Origin: Aquila chrysaetos chrysaetos
Lineage: Eukaryota; Chordata; Aves; Accipitriformes; Accipitridae
Reading direction: 5' to 3'
Length of the DNA stretch: 64,000 bases
Assembly: GCF_900496995.4 (NCBI RefSeq)
Contig: NC_044020.1
Coordinates: forward strand, 14,898,001 to 14,962,000
The notes under the pieces were generated by a model. The model ran no database searches. It was not told where the DNA came from and worked only from the letters and a program-made list of their open reading frames with translations. Shown here piece by piece: positions 36,977 to 50,130 of this stretch. The position numbers were made by a program, and so were the translations under genes. The first letter of the stretch is position 1; every line of letters starts with the position of its first letter.

Positions 36977-38761
36977 GGCTCTCCTTCAGCTCTTGCTCTG
37001 ATCCCTGCTCCCTCTCCCTTCCCATGCTCGGAAGGCAAGAGATGAATAGGAGGAACTGGAAGAAAGGGGAGAGAAGTGAAGTTCCCTTATTAGAGAAGGT
37101 CTGCATGTCCTGGGAGAGCCGTGGACTCCTCTCCCAGGGAGTAGGGCAGGGAGCGCAGTCTCATGCCCGAAGGACATGAAGACGTTTTTCCAATGAAGTG
37201 AAAAGCCAGTTCTGTGTGAATCCTTGGTCAGGGTAGGGACTGTTCTCTGAGGACCAGCTGTTCTCCGAGAGCACCCTGGCTGCTGGCAGCAACCTGGCCA
37301 TCAATCTTTACCCCTGCCTAACGGGGAGGCTGCTGGTAAGGAGCTCAGCGAACCAATTTGCCTCATGCTGGGGTTAGTGCTTGATAGTTTTGGGGGCTGG
37401 CTGGTGTTTCGCCATCCCCCTGACTGCTGTTCTTGCCAGTAGAAAAAGACATTTTGTTTCACATGGTATGTCCTGGTCTGACAAACCCATCCTGGAAAGG
37501 TGCAACATACCCTTTTGCTGCTAGGCTGAAGACTTAGTGTAACCCTAAATGCATAAAAATAGGGTTTTATCAGGCCCTGGTGAGTCAGCCTGGATGAGAG
37601 GGCAGTTAGCACACTGTGAGCAAGGCCACTGGCATTAATGCTGGATCACTGCCTGTATCTGTAACCTTCACGATGGCAAAAAGTACCTTTGTGAAAGTGC
37701 CTTGCTGTGCTGCTGTTTCACTAAGTCTGTACAGATCAGCACAAATGGTAACTAGAAATGGCATAAAGCGTACCTTCTTCCCTCATTTGCCTCAGAAACC
37801 CAGTGATGTAAAGGGATGCAGAGCTCCCTATTTCATTTTGGTAGACAGCACTGGCTGTTTCTGTGTGGTCAGAGTCTGAACAGACTATCTATCACTCTCC
37901 TTCTCAGCCTGACTGTAATAATTTTCTTGTCTTATTTTAAGTCTGTGTATACTCTATCAGATGAGACTACAGCTTGCATCAAATGAAAAACAAGCTGTTC
38001 CCTGTTTTTTTCTGTGATATACTTCATTTCATTTACATGCACGCCCTGGCTTTCTGGGTTTGGCTCCATGGAAATGTCAGATAACCCAGAAAAACTTTAC
38101 ACTGTGATTACCATCCAGCTGGAGTAGGTTATATGGGAAAATCTTGAAAGATCATATGTTCTGTGCTATTTCTGGATTTCTTTGACAAAGGACATTAGGT
38201 GAACATGAGAAGCTCGTATCAGCCCTACTGATTGATGAGCCACAAATCAGTCAATAGATGCATGACTGTAAGGTGCCTGTGTCACAGGGAAATGAAGAAT
38301 TAGAGCAACAAAATACATTGAAAACTGACTTATGGATTTTTCAGGATCCTCTTTCTTATAAGCCTGATGACATACACATTGATAAATGTTACATCTTTTT
38401 AATACCGTGCACAATACAATATTTATGGGAGCTCACTCTTTTCAAATTGTGCTATTAATTGATTTTGCATTGCAGCTCCTTGGCTACCTAGACTTTTAAA
38501 GGCAGAAGATAAGGAATTGTTTTCTTTCTGATGGGCTCATTGCCAAGTACCTGAATCAGACACCTGGAGAAGTTCCCAGAAGAATGAATGGAGAAAGGCA
38601 TGTTAGAACAGATATATCAGACAGTGACATAAACCACAATGGTTTTCAGGCTTGTGTGACTAGGTACTAGCAACATAGTATATAATCTTCCAACAGCCTC
38701 TAGCATCGCACGGAAAGTGGTGGCAAATGTCCTGACGGCTGTTCTCATGTTTTATCTATGC

Positions 38762-38781
38762 TTTTTTTTTTTTTTTTTTTT
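38762..38781. repeat. Poly-T tract (20 T)
   Basis: A homopolymer in the presumed RERG intron. No recognisable retrocopy is attached. Confidence 0.9.
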
Positions 38782-40019
38782 ACCCTCCCTCCTTTTCTCT
38801 GTGTTGTTAAGACATCTGCTCCTGTTACTCACTTGCCACCTGGCATAATGAGCTTTTGTTTGTACCAGCAATTTTTTTGTACAGCAAACAGCTTTGCCGT
38901 TACACATGGAGAATTAAGAGACACAGCAGCAGGAGCAGAGAAGCTCTTTAAGGACAAAGGTATCATTTGCACAGTAGGGTCTGCGATACTAAAGAACAAG
39001 AAAAGCGAATGATAGAAAGGCTGTGATCAACAACTGAAGTAAAACATAAGTTAAATGCTATGCACCACATGCTTCTTTCTCACAGTACAAAGAAGTATGT
39101 TGCAAAGTGGAGAAATGATTAGCTGAAGAAGAAAGCTCAATCTGAACAAAGATTTCCTAATGTGCTGTGGAGATGCTAATTTCTAGGGGCAAAAAGATCA
39201 CCCTAAGGGAGATGGGACTGGCAGCCACCTAATGGTATACTAACAGCATCACCTGCAGTATCACTTCTTTTCTTTTTTGGAGCAGGCCAGAAGAGCAGGT
39301 GTGGGTGGAGAGCAACTTTCCATTAATCACGAGTGACCAAAGCCTGTTTAAATCTGAAGCCTAACTGGTGATCTGCCTGATCTCAAGTCACTGCTCATCC
39401 CATACAACCGCTGTCAGTAGGAAGATTAATTCATCCCAGAACCTGGAAGTAATGGTTTCCTATCAGAGCTATGGCATGTTACGATGGGCAAAGATAAACA
39501 CTGCTAAGTGGTCCAGCCAGTATACTACAGTGTGGTGTGCTTGGTTCCCAGTACTAGTGACAGCATTAAATGAATTTAAACTAATTCATTGTTTTGATAA
39601 ATAACTATCATCTATCTCTGGCTGCAACTACAGTTTTATGTAGTTTTATAATAATGTAGGGGTTATTATTAGCCTCCTGCTTGGAATCTGGACACGCAAT
39701 CCTGGGAACAGTTCAGAGTAAACTTTAAAATTATGTGTGTGTGTGGCAGGGGGAAAGCATGATCTAAATTTAAATGGTAAATTTCTGCTTTCATATTCAA
39801 TGCTTAAGGGCACTCAGCTAATGAACATCATATGTCTTCAAACAAAATAAAAGACACAGTAGTAGATAATGGATGTTGTAAAACCTCTGACTTATCTCAA
39901 GTCTGAAACTTGGAGGATTAACATAACTTAGTTTATGATGTTCATCACAGCTGCCAGGAGACCTGGCCCTGCCTCCCCAGAGTGCAATAGCTACAGGGAG
40001 CATTCTTCTGGTCTCAGCT

Positions 40020-40031
40020 AGCTAATTAGCT
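40020..40031. promoter_or_regulatory. 12-bp palindrome centred on TAATTA
   Basis: AGCTAATTAGCT is a perfect palindrome containing the homeodomain core TAATTA, in a neighbourhood rich in further TAGCTA words. It is a plausible homeodomain dimer site, but a palindrome of this length is not rare in 64 kb. Confidence 0.25.
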
Positions 40032-41187
40032 GTACTTAGCTAAAAGTCTATATAGAGAGGAAGATCTGCTAAATTTATTCATGCTGAAAAATGAGTTATA
40101 CCCCCAAAATCTGAGGTTCTATCTGTGTGAGATTCTTTTGTCCATAGAAATTACACAGATAGCAAAGATAACAAGTCATATATTCAGGACTCTCCCAGTC
40201 ATTATCTCATTCAGTGGTTTGTGTAGTTTGAAGTGACCTTAGTGATGGGATTTTCTTCATTCCTTTTACATGAGGCTGCCAACACCAAGTTCCTGTTTGT
40301 TCCAGGGGGATGTTAAAGATCCCACGGCAGTTTTATAAGTGTATTGTGTCATGTTTCCCTGCTAGGATCCTCACCTCCTTCCTGAGGGTTGGTAGGTATG
40401 TGCCACTGTAGTGGGTAAGTGTCAGGGGCTCAGAGATCCTTCAGGACTAAGGAAGTTTGCAATTATGATGATATTAGCTGCTATTATTTTCTCAGGCCAG
40501 TGTGATAAACCTCTTATCACTGAGTTTTTCTTTTAATGCTTTTTTTTAAGAACACTTCCTTAGTTTCACCCTGTGATCTTTATAGAGTGAGCAGAAAGAA
40601 TATAAACAATTCCACTTTCTTTGCCAGCACTTGAATAAAACAATATATATTTTTCCTGTTACTGCCCTGCAGAGTGCCGTATACTGACTGCAGCAATCTG
40701 TGTTTGCTTAGCCATTCACAATGACATCATATGAGCCATGAGGAAACACAGCCCTGGGAATCTACAGTTTGACAAATAAGAAAACCTCCAATTGCTCATA
40801 ATGAAGGCTGATGCAGTGGCTAGGGAGCCAGCCCGAGACGTGGTTTACATTCCTTGCTTTGCCATGCTTTTTGTTTGGCTTTGCCCAGAATAATGGGTGA
40901 TTACATTTTCAAAGCTATTAGTGTGCCTGGCAGGGCAGAGAGCTAGCCAGCATGATGCCCAATAGCATTTAAATGGTGTTGGTCTCTAAGGATGCCCCTC
41001 CCCAGCATTCTCCCATCCATCTCTCCCCACCAAGTCCCTTGTTGCTCCCCAGTCTGTAGCTCTCCAAGTCTACCTACCCAGCCATGCTGATTCACGTGTT
41101 TGTGGGGATGAGCTCTATGTGGAATTAATGAAATTATCCTGATTCAGAAGATGCTCTTTCCTCAAGACTGTTTGGGGGTTTTTGATT

Positions 41188-41231
<44 letters not shown>
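41188..41231. repeat. (TTG)n trinucleotide array, about 14 units
   Basis: An uninterrupted TTG/CAA array. Depending on frame it reads as poly-Val on the plus strand or poly-Asn on the minus strand, which explains two apparent open frames. No exon context is present. Confidence 0.95.
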
Positions 41232-44200
41232 AACCCTGATCATTCCACTGATCCGGAGAAAGGCATGGTACCTCCAACAGCCAAAGTGGCCAAACTGAGA
41301 GCAGAAGGTGGTTTTGTGGCAAAGGTGGGGAATACTTAAGTTGGCTTTCCTGCTGGAGAAAACACACCCTACACCTGGTGATTTTACTTTCACTAGGGCA
41401 TTTCTAGAAATTTCTTTTGTGACCTATCTTCCTCTTTCAGCCCTGGAGCAATTTGTGAAAAATTTGGTCTTTAGTTTCTCTCCACATTCCTCAGTTTCGT
41501 CTGGAACCTGGGTGTAATGGTGTTGCTGCCGGGATAAATGGATTATCACTGCAGAAAGGCTGATGCTGACAAAGCAGAAGTGTTTTGGAAATATAAATAG
41601 TACTTTTTACTTGGATGCTGAAACAATGCTTTCACAGATGTACCTTTAAGGAAAGCATTCATTTTATTTTATTGTTTGCTAGAAGCTGCATTTTTAATGA
41701 GCTGTTCACAGACAGCAAGAATAGTATATAACCATTGGTTCCTTCCTGCTTTTAAAATGGAGGCAAATTTAGCCAGCATTTTTAACTTTCCTGATGCACC
41801 CTGACATAGCCTCCCCAGGAGATAAAGATGAGTCTTGTGGTCTCACAAATGACTCTGCTGCAGGGTGGGATGAACTCTTCAGCGCCAGCTGAGTTGAGCC
41901 GAAGCTAAGAGCTTTGCTCACCTTTCTTACAGCAGCAAGGGTTATTTTTAAAGTAGTCTGATCCCCTCTTTATTGTTTTGATTTCATATAGAAGAAAAGA
42001 TATGGTCTTATGCTCCAGGTACAGGTGTTATCCTGCCCTGTGGGCTTGCTGTTTACACAGCAGAGCACCTGGGAGGGCTGTGGCACCTCCTGCTCATCCA
42101 CCTGGGGCAGATGTGATGGAGCCCCAGGGGAGCAATAAAAGCCACGGTGATTCTGGTCCTGCTCTCCAGCAGCATTGCTCTGTCATGCTCCTGCTCCAGG
42201 CAGGCTTAGCTACTCTATCTGCTCTACCTGTTGTCCTGGAGGATAAGCAGCCAAGGCAGTGATTCCTGCTCTCCCCACTGTTATCAAGGTTAGAGCTAGA
42301 GGAGGAATTTTGCTATTCCTCCCCATTCTCTGAATTCCCTTCCCTCCCGTTCTTCAGAGTTTAGCCTGGCAAAAAGCAGGAGAAGTGGCAAGAAGAGACG
42401 AATAATTCACTACTCTAAAAGAATGAGCATGGTCTGGTTAGAAAAGGGGCATAGGTTGTACTCTCATTTTAATTAGTTGAAGTACAACATTTAAAGGTAT
42501 GTCACTCATTGATACAGGAGATAAGAAGGCCAGGACTGTGTGTTTGGGAAAGCAGAGAAGCAGCAGGCTCATTGCAACCTATTGTCAGATAAGCCACTGT
42601 GACAGAAAGCATTGGCCGGAAAAAAGAAAAACATTCCTGGAAATAAAGCTGACAATGAAAAGGCAGAAATCTCACATGCCACTGAAATGATTCCTAGAGG
42701 AACATGCATCAGGAGGCTATTTTCGATTTGGCTGTTAAATTGTTCAACAGCTGGGAAGTGCCCTGCCATTGCTCAACGTAGCTATATATTTCTGAGGTGA
42801 CTTTTGTACTGAATTCTTCCTTCCTTGAATGGAGCCTGAGGCACAACCCACTGAAGTCATCAACAGCTTTGCCTTTCTTTCCCTAGGTTGAAGCTCATGC
42901 CTCCAGGGAGTTGTTTAGGTGCAATGAGATAAGTAATGTTCTCAAAATGATACCAGCAGCAGCCCCACCCCTACAAGAAAGAAGTTAAGACTGAAATCCC
43001 TGTGCCTGCAATAGCTGGAAACAAGGAGGCCTAGGCTAAATTCCTGCATTGTAAAGCAGTCTCCTAAAGAGAGAGCTTCTCATCCCTCCAATGTCTTCTG
43101 TGTGAGGGTTCTTGCAAACATTTCACTAGTTTTTCAAGTGTTTCCTTTGCTATTCATGGCTCTGAAAAGCTTGCTTGCACCTGGAAAATCATCTTGCATG
43201 TAAATTAAAGTACAACTGCTAAGTCTCAACAGTTCTTATGTGGATAGGCTTACTCCTGGTCTTTCTCTTATGAAAATTGGTTAAACGAAATCAACTTCAA
43301 AAATCATTGGGAAAAGGATTGTTAGATCAAATTCTGACTGTTTGGGCAGGGAACTCCTCGAAAACCAGCTGGCTACTTTTTCTCCCTATTCTTTAATTGC
43401 TCACCTGTTTGCCTGGGCCTTCCGCAACTGTCTAGATGGTACCGGTGGGGAGCACTGCAGCCGCTCACCAGTTACTGCTGGGGGGGTTTAGGCACTTGCT
43501 GTGGAGCGTGTTGGCAGGGTTAGTCCCTTGGAAGTGCGTACATTACAAGTGTCCAGTTTCGGTTGAAGGCATCACTCCAAATGCTTACCTGTCTCTTTGT
43601 GCCATTCTCACTAAGCCAAAGGCCTCATCTATTTATTCCAGCAGATCTTTCTTCAAGCCACACTAATTACAAAAGAAAGCATGTAGCCTAACAGGGGAGG
43701 AAAACAACATCCCACAAATGTCCATAAACACACAGCTAATGAAACATGGACAATAACTGCTAGCTAGGATTAGACTCAGCTGTTGCTTCATTACGGTCTT
43801 GCTCCACCAGACTTGAGCTAGCTTTCTGCTAGCCGCGACCAGAGGGCCTAACGAATGGCAGATGGATGCGCTGTAAACCACAACAGGCGACTAATGGATC
43901 CAAAGAGGTATCGCAGGGTTGTGTGCCAAAGGGGAGGGGGGACAGAGTAGTTAAGTTCAAATTTATGGGAGGGAAGTAGAGGAAGTATGTAGAGAAAAAT
44001 GAGTACGTTACAACTATCATTGCCCTGGTCAGTAAAGATTTGACTGGAACTCTTTTGATGAAAATGCTGCCATTTTAGGCTATTGCCCTTCCAATGCACC
44101 CCTCCCACTTTCTGAAAGAAAACCTGAAATACTTCAACTTTTGGTAAAATTTCATGGCAGGTTTCCCCATCCTTCTGCTTGATCGCTCTGTCTTTCTTTT

Positions 44201-44821
44201 CCTGCCCTTTTAGGAAGGAATTTTATCTTTTTTTTCACTAGAAGGATCTTAAGACAAAAAAATGTGATAACTTCTCTGCTAACTATGGTTGGAACTAGTT
44301 CTTAATAATAACGTTCCCACACCTTGTCTTTCCCCTTACTCATCCAAATAGCATTGGCCACATTTCCCACCAGTCTTTAGATTTCAGTATCTGTGTGAGT
44401 CTTGATTCTCAAATGTAGGCAAGTAAGTTGTGATCCACTCACGCAGAGGACAAGTCTATGATTTAAGCCAAATTAAATTCTCTTTAATTCCATTTGAAAA
44501 GATTATGTAGTAAATAAACCTTATGCTTCTCTCCAGTAGGACTTGAATTGCAGCAAGTATGCTTTTTTTCCTCCTTTGATCAGGAAAAGAGCAAGTATCA
44601 TAAAAAGGGGGTTAATGAGTAACTAGTCACTCCGTAAGCTTGGCGCATGGCTGCACAGCTGATGGCCCATGGGTCTTTTCCACCTAGGCCTGGCAAAATG
44701 ATTTTTCCACTGCTCTATAAGATCATAAAATATATTTGTCTCCAAAAGCCCAATCTGAGCAAATTCCTATCATATCATTTGGTCTATGGTTGTCAAAATT
44801 TTGGATGACCCCAACTTAAAA

Positions 44822-44863
44822 GATTGGGAAATCTTTAAAAGGCATTTGAAAGATTTCCCAATC
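44822..44863. repeat. Perfect inverted repeat, 15-bp stem, 12-nt loop
   Basis: GATTGGGAAATCTTT is followed after 12 bases by its exact reverse complement. The outer flanks do not continue the pairing, so it is not a long transposon terminal repeat or a microRNA-sized hairpin. Function is unknown. It could be the centre of an old MITE or a locally generated palindrome. Confidence 0.9.
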
Positions 44864-47800
44864 ACTTCAGCGAGGTTAGGTTTTTTTCAAAGGCCCAGAT
44901 CCAACATCAGCCTCTGTTGAAAGTTCTCATTTACCATAAGCATAAGTATATTTAAGCTTTTAAGATGCAAATAGGGACCTAATCAGATTTTCCAGAAGCA
45001 CCAAGTTTCCTGGCACTTATTTGCAGTATTAGGGACATACTTCTGTTAAAAATATTGGCCCTCAGTCCTTGTTTATAACTTGCAATTTCTGTCATTTTCA
45101 TTACTTCCAAGAAGAGATACAACCCCTACTAGCTTTGCAAGTACTAATGCACCTATGCCAGTTTAGACTTTCGTTATAGATTATATCAGCAATATATCTA
45201 ATTATTCCTATAGCTTCTACTTTAAAATAATTGGAAGTTTTGTGCATTATTATGGAACTGGATTAACAATACTATAGTATACGGGACAGCAAAGTTGAGG
45301 TGAAAAAATAGACATAAATCAGGAGCAAGTACAGAAGTGTTAGAGTTTTTTGTTTCCTCAGAGCTAATCATGCTAACAATGTTTTTCTGCAAGTCAAAGT
45401 AGTATATTTTTCAGCTGCAAATTCTACCAGCAGTACTCAAATAAAGACAAGTAAGAGGGGCAATTCAGAGGCTTAGCTGAGAAATCATTAGGAAGCTTCA
45501 AATGATTTTTGGATTAGGTTCTTAAGCCTAAACAAATCAATGCCCAAGCTCTTGCACCCATCTTACTTAATAGACATGAAATACATAGCTGCTCACTTGC
45601 ATAATCAGCTAAACATTAGAAAACTTGGAGGCTTAGGCTAAGATCTAAGATGTGTTAGGGATCTATTTGCAACAACTGTCTTTAGCCTCACAAGACTAAT
45701 TTCTCCAAGATTTTTTTCTAGTTGATAGATTAGGTTCCTGCATTGGATTACAATCTGGAGGAGCCCGACTCTGACCCTTGGGTAAAGAGCTGCAGGAAGC
45801 TAATGCCTACATTTAAGAATATCCTCCCTGCTTTTTCCCATTACATACATTCAACTTTCAATAATGTTAAGGATATTTGGGTTCCTTGAATATGCAGGGT
45901 CATTTTGGTGTACTGTAGGAAGGTTAGGGACAGCCCAAGGCTCCCTGTGAGTAAACAAAGAGCCTGTGGTTCTTCCACAGTGAACTGCTAAGAAAACTCC
46001 TCTGCTTCTCAGAACAAGAGATGAGAGAAACAAGGAGCCAAAACAATCAGCACCAACTGACCAGGTTTGACTTGTGTTTGTACTACAGAGTGGGTAGGCT
46101 ACCAGCCTAAATAAAAGCCGAATTCAGGCTTGGCCCATTTGATCCAAGTAAAAGTAGTTTATCTTAAGTCTGAGGTTTTCTGTGTGTTAACAGAAAAAGG
46201 TTGCGTGGAACCAGAGGCAATTCACTGTGAGCTGGATGAAGAGAGAGAAAGAAGCAAGAAATGTCAGTAGATCCCCAGTGGAAAGGACAGCAAATACTGA
46301 CACAGGCAAATGTAGTCCACAATTCAAGCCAACTGAAATACCAGAAAGAGCAAAAAAACCCAACAGAGCCGCAAGATTCACCTTTCTGCAGAATTTCTAT
46401 TTTGCCATTTAAGTCCATATCTAAAGTGGATGGGACAGGGAGAGAAAATGACCATTTAGCATCAGCCAGAGGCTCTAGAGCTGGCATCTTCACCTACACC
46501 AAAGAAACACTGAGTCAGACTCAGGCAAATGACTCCTCTGATCTTCAAGGGCACTCTTACATACAGGGCTATTTCTGACATACAAATGAACACAGAGCAG
46601 AGTCACTCATACAGATAATGAAGGCAATCTCCTGGCCACACTGCCTTTCCTTCTATTCTAGCCATGCCTTTATGCATTGGTTTTGATAAAGTGAGTTAGT
46701 ATAGAGGCCTCTGGACAAGAGCATTGGCAGTGGAGGATCCCCATTCCTCTGGATACCTTCCCTTTCTTTTGCCAGCTGGATGACAGGCTACTGCCAGCAA
46801 ATCAACACAAAAATGGCTATGCCACATAATTAGATGAAGCCCAGGGATTCTAGCATGCTTTGCACAGTATCTCTGCTTTGCACTCAATCATAACAGCCTG
46901 CTGAGCAGACCTGCTGCAGTTTAATTAGAGCGTCTGGGTTCACCTCCTGTTCCTCTTTAATAACATTAGCCAGAAGTGAACTGTCTGGTTCCTGCCTCTC
47001 CTAGGCTAGCCTGAGCTGCTGATGTGGAGCTGGCCAGATCGGTTAATTGCACCCCTGACTTTTAAAGGTCAGGTCTTACAGAATCTAATAACATTCAGAA
47101 GATTTCTAAACCAAGGTGGATTGGAAAGAAGAGCCTGGATTCCTCCCAGGAGATGCTGCCTATGAGCTGTAGGACATACCAACCACCCCTGCAGCATCCC
47201 CCAGCAGAGCAGCTGGCTGGCGCAGCCAGCAAGGTCACAGCCAGACGGTACAGGGCACCTTCAAGGGCGGCTTCCCCTTGGGTTTGGAGTGGCTGGCACG
47301 GTGCAGGGTTGTGCTAGCTTCTGGGGGTGTGAGCTTCAGGAGAGAGGACAAAGTAAGGGAAAAGTGTATCTAAAAGCAAGCTGTAAAAAAAAGTCACCAC
47401 TCAGCTTATTTGCCCTTATATAGGGGACTGCATCATATCCTAGAAATTCTTCATCCTTGGCTTATCCTAATAGGGAAGCTGAATGGTTGCTCAAGCAATA
47501 TCAGTTGAGGTAGAAAAAACCTCAGACACCTGAAATCTTGCTTGAGAAGGATAAGACGTTTCAGTAAAGGATGCACGTCCTCAGCTTCACGCAGCTCTAA
47601 CCGTCCCAGTGAGGAAGGGAGTGGTTCTGCTGAGGGGGACACCTAACTAGGATCTACAGTTTGTATGGTTGAGTCATCAAAGCTAATAACCTCTGTATTT
47701 GAAAAGCAACTTCTCTTCCATTTTAACCTCCTCCAGAGGAGAGAGCCCAGCAATCTGCATCATAAGCACCTGTCTCTTGGCAGAGGAGGGGAGGCAGCTG

Positions 47801-48592
47801 AGGGCAATTGCTGCCCTTTTCCCCAACCTGAGCTCCCTGGCAGGCTGGAAGCTCCGCTGGCAGGAAGGAGGGGAGGGAGATCCTCAGCTGAGGCACTCCT
47901 TTTTTCCCCAAATAAATTTTTTTTCCTCCTCATGCAAACACCTGAATGAAAAGGCTTTAAGTCCTCATACTGTTCCTAATTCATCCTCCCTTGAGCCAAG
48001 TGGTCTTCACTGCAACAGCCACAGAAAGGGGGAAGTTTTGAAGAGCCATCAAAGAGGAGCTCTTGCTCTGCTGCTTCCAGAGGAAGAGGAGTCAATCTAT
48101 TTAATTACAGCTGGGACTTCTACTTCTCTTCTTCTTGGCAGACAGCCTTGTTTAAAATCTTCCATTTGCCAATCCAGAACTGAGTTTATTAAAGATGAGT
48201 AGATATTTTTTTGTCTTTCTGTGGTTGACAGTTTTCTAACATTGTTTATCAAGAAAAAATTTGAATAATTACTTTTTTCCTTGCTTTTCTTCATCCTTCT
48301 TCATCCCTTCTTCTTGCGCTTTTAAGGGCTTTTTCCTTTGAATTTTAGCCTGTGTTTTGCATGTGCTTTTTTTCAGCTGACTCGCACATAGATGATGTTC
48401 AAGTGAACATGCAGTTTGGGTAAGGAGATGTTTACAAACTGATATTAAAACATTCTGCTTGTTTGTACAAAACAGTAATTGAATAAACACTAGTTATTAG
48501 TTAGTTTACTTGCATATTTGCTTTGCATTCTTTTACTTGGTTTCCACAAACAACATAGGGGTGTTTGTTTAATAATTAATAGCGTTCAGAAT

Positions 48593-48597
<5 letters not shown>

Positions 48598-48631
<34 letters not shown>
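48598..48631 (+). repeat. Poly-A tract (34 A)
   Basis: This is the longest homopolymer in the window. A retroposed copy on the plus strand would have its body upstream, and an AATAAA lies about 115 bp before it. No known gene sequence and no convincing target-site duplication were seen, so the origin is open. Confidence 0.9.
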
Positions 48632-48633
<2 letters not shown>

Positions 48634-49929
48634 CTTGGTGTGGCCTCTTCATAAAAATCCTATTTTTTCAATAATAGGACTTAGGGAGTAGCTTTAGGTT
48701 TTCACAGTATTGCTGCCTTCCTGATTATTCATATCCTTTAATTTTTTTGGTTACATATTCACCCACTGAGCCCCTGTCCTTTTTTGTTGCTTATTCGCCC
48801 ATTTCCTCCAGTATGCCCATTTTGCCTAAAGCGTGCTATAAAATTAATAAAGGAAAGCCTAGCATAGATGTATTTATGTTTCAGGTACTGAAACAGCTTT
48901 TATACTTAAGATTTCTGTTACATTCTTTCTACACTGATAGGAACTTTCATTCACAAAACCCAAGCACATGCCGCTGTTCTTCACAATCGTATAATGTTAC
49001 AACCTTTGATTTGTTTGTAATTCAGTGCAGTTTCCAGATCACTTTTGGCATTACTCTTTTCCAGATTTCTTACCTAGTGCCTGTATTATCTTCCTTCAGC
49101 TATTACCTTGACTTTATACAAGCTAAACTTTGGGTTCCTAAATCCTGCGTATGTATCTAGCAGCCTTCAAAATATTTTGCCAGTCCTGCCAATTTATTGC
49201 TGATAAGCAAATGATGTTTCCTGTTTTCCAGTTAAAGCTTCACAATTACACACTTGCATGTAGCTTCTATCCATGCGATGTTTTCAGCTATATAAGCAAG
49301 TTAATATAAATATTTGGTATTAGCTCTTACGTAATTCTGTTTACACCTACAGTTCTGCAAGATGACTTATTCACTAAAAGAACACACTTCACTGCTGTAT
49401 GATAAACACAAGGTACATGGATACGGCATAACTTGCTGAGAGCCACCCTGCAGTGGTGACATAGACAGAAATCTCCAGTTCTGGATTCTACCAGGTAACG
49501 CTACTATGTGACGTTTTCCTGTGTAGGCTGAAATTTTTCTGTAAATTAAGACTTTATTGCCTATATTTTTTTTCATAAAGTATATTACATTAACTAAGTG
49601 TAATTCTATGAGGAAAAACAGTGCTCAGATTTACTTTGAATACCATCTTGATTTCATCCAAATTAAACTGTTTATTTGTTTCTGTTACTTGAAGCTTCTC
49701 TGTAAACTGAAATTGCTTAGCGCTCCTTTGGAAGTTGGAAATAGTTCAGTTAACTTACTTTTTCGATTACTTTTTCATGTGCTTCTGTTCTTGTTGGTTT
49801 TGAATGAGGCCAGGAGAAAAATACTGAACTTTCCTCACAGAAGGTTCTCTTAAGATTCTGATATTACTTGTGCAACCAGAGATAGGCTGCAACAAAGCAC
49901 GAAGACATTTCTGCACGTGCAACCACAGT

Positions 49930-50130
49930 CCTGAGCTCTGCCGGCACCTACGTGCAGCATTAAATAATGTATAATGTGCAGGCTCATGAATAGCAGCTGC
50001 ATTATGTAAATACAGTAATTTGACAAGCTTTCATAGCATTGCAGAAGTTCAAAGCAAGCATTGGTTAGATTAAACGTTCCTTCAATTTGCCATCAAATTA
50101 CTCTCTTTTAGCATTAGCATTCACTTAAAG
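49930..50130. promoter_or_regulatory. Candidate conserved non-coding element
   Basis: A stretch of dense regulatory-type words: CAGCTG E-box, TTAAATAAT, an ATGTAAAT octamer-like site, several ATTAGCAT and CATTA words, and no low-complexity repeats. The look is that of developmental enhancers in vertebrate introns. Without an alignment it stays a suggestion. Confidence 0.25.

Noticed and set aside
40855..40890. Possible reverse-complement of the RERG first coding exon (CTTTGCCAT)
   Set aside because: Only the first few bases fit. The following codons do not encode the expected P-loop peptide.
41115..41393. Poly-Asn and poly-Val open frames
   Set aside because: They are produced by the (TTG)n array.
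47699..48202. 167-codon plus-strand open frame as a gene
   Set aside because: No family recognised, no splice or promoter context, and about one such chance frame is expected in a window of this size.
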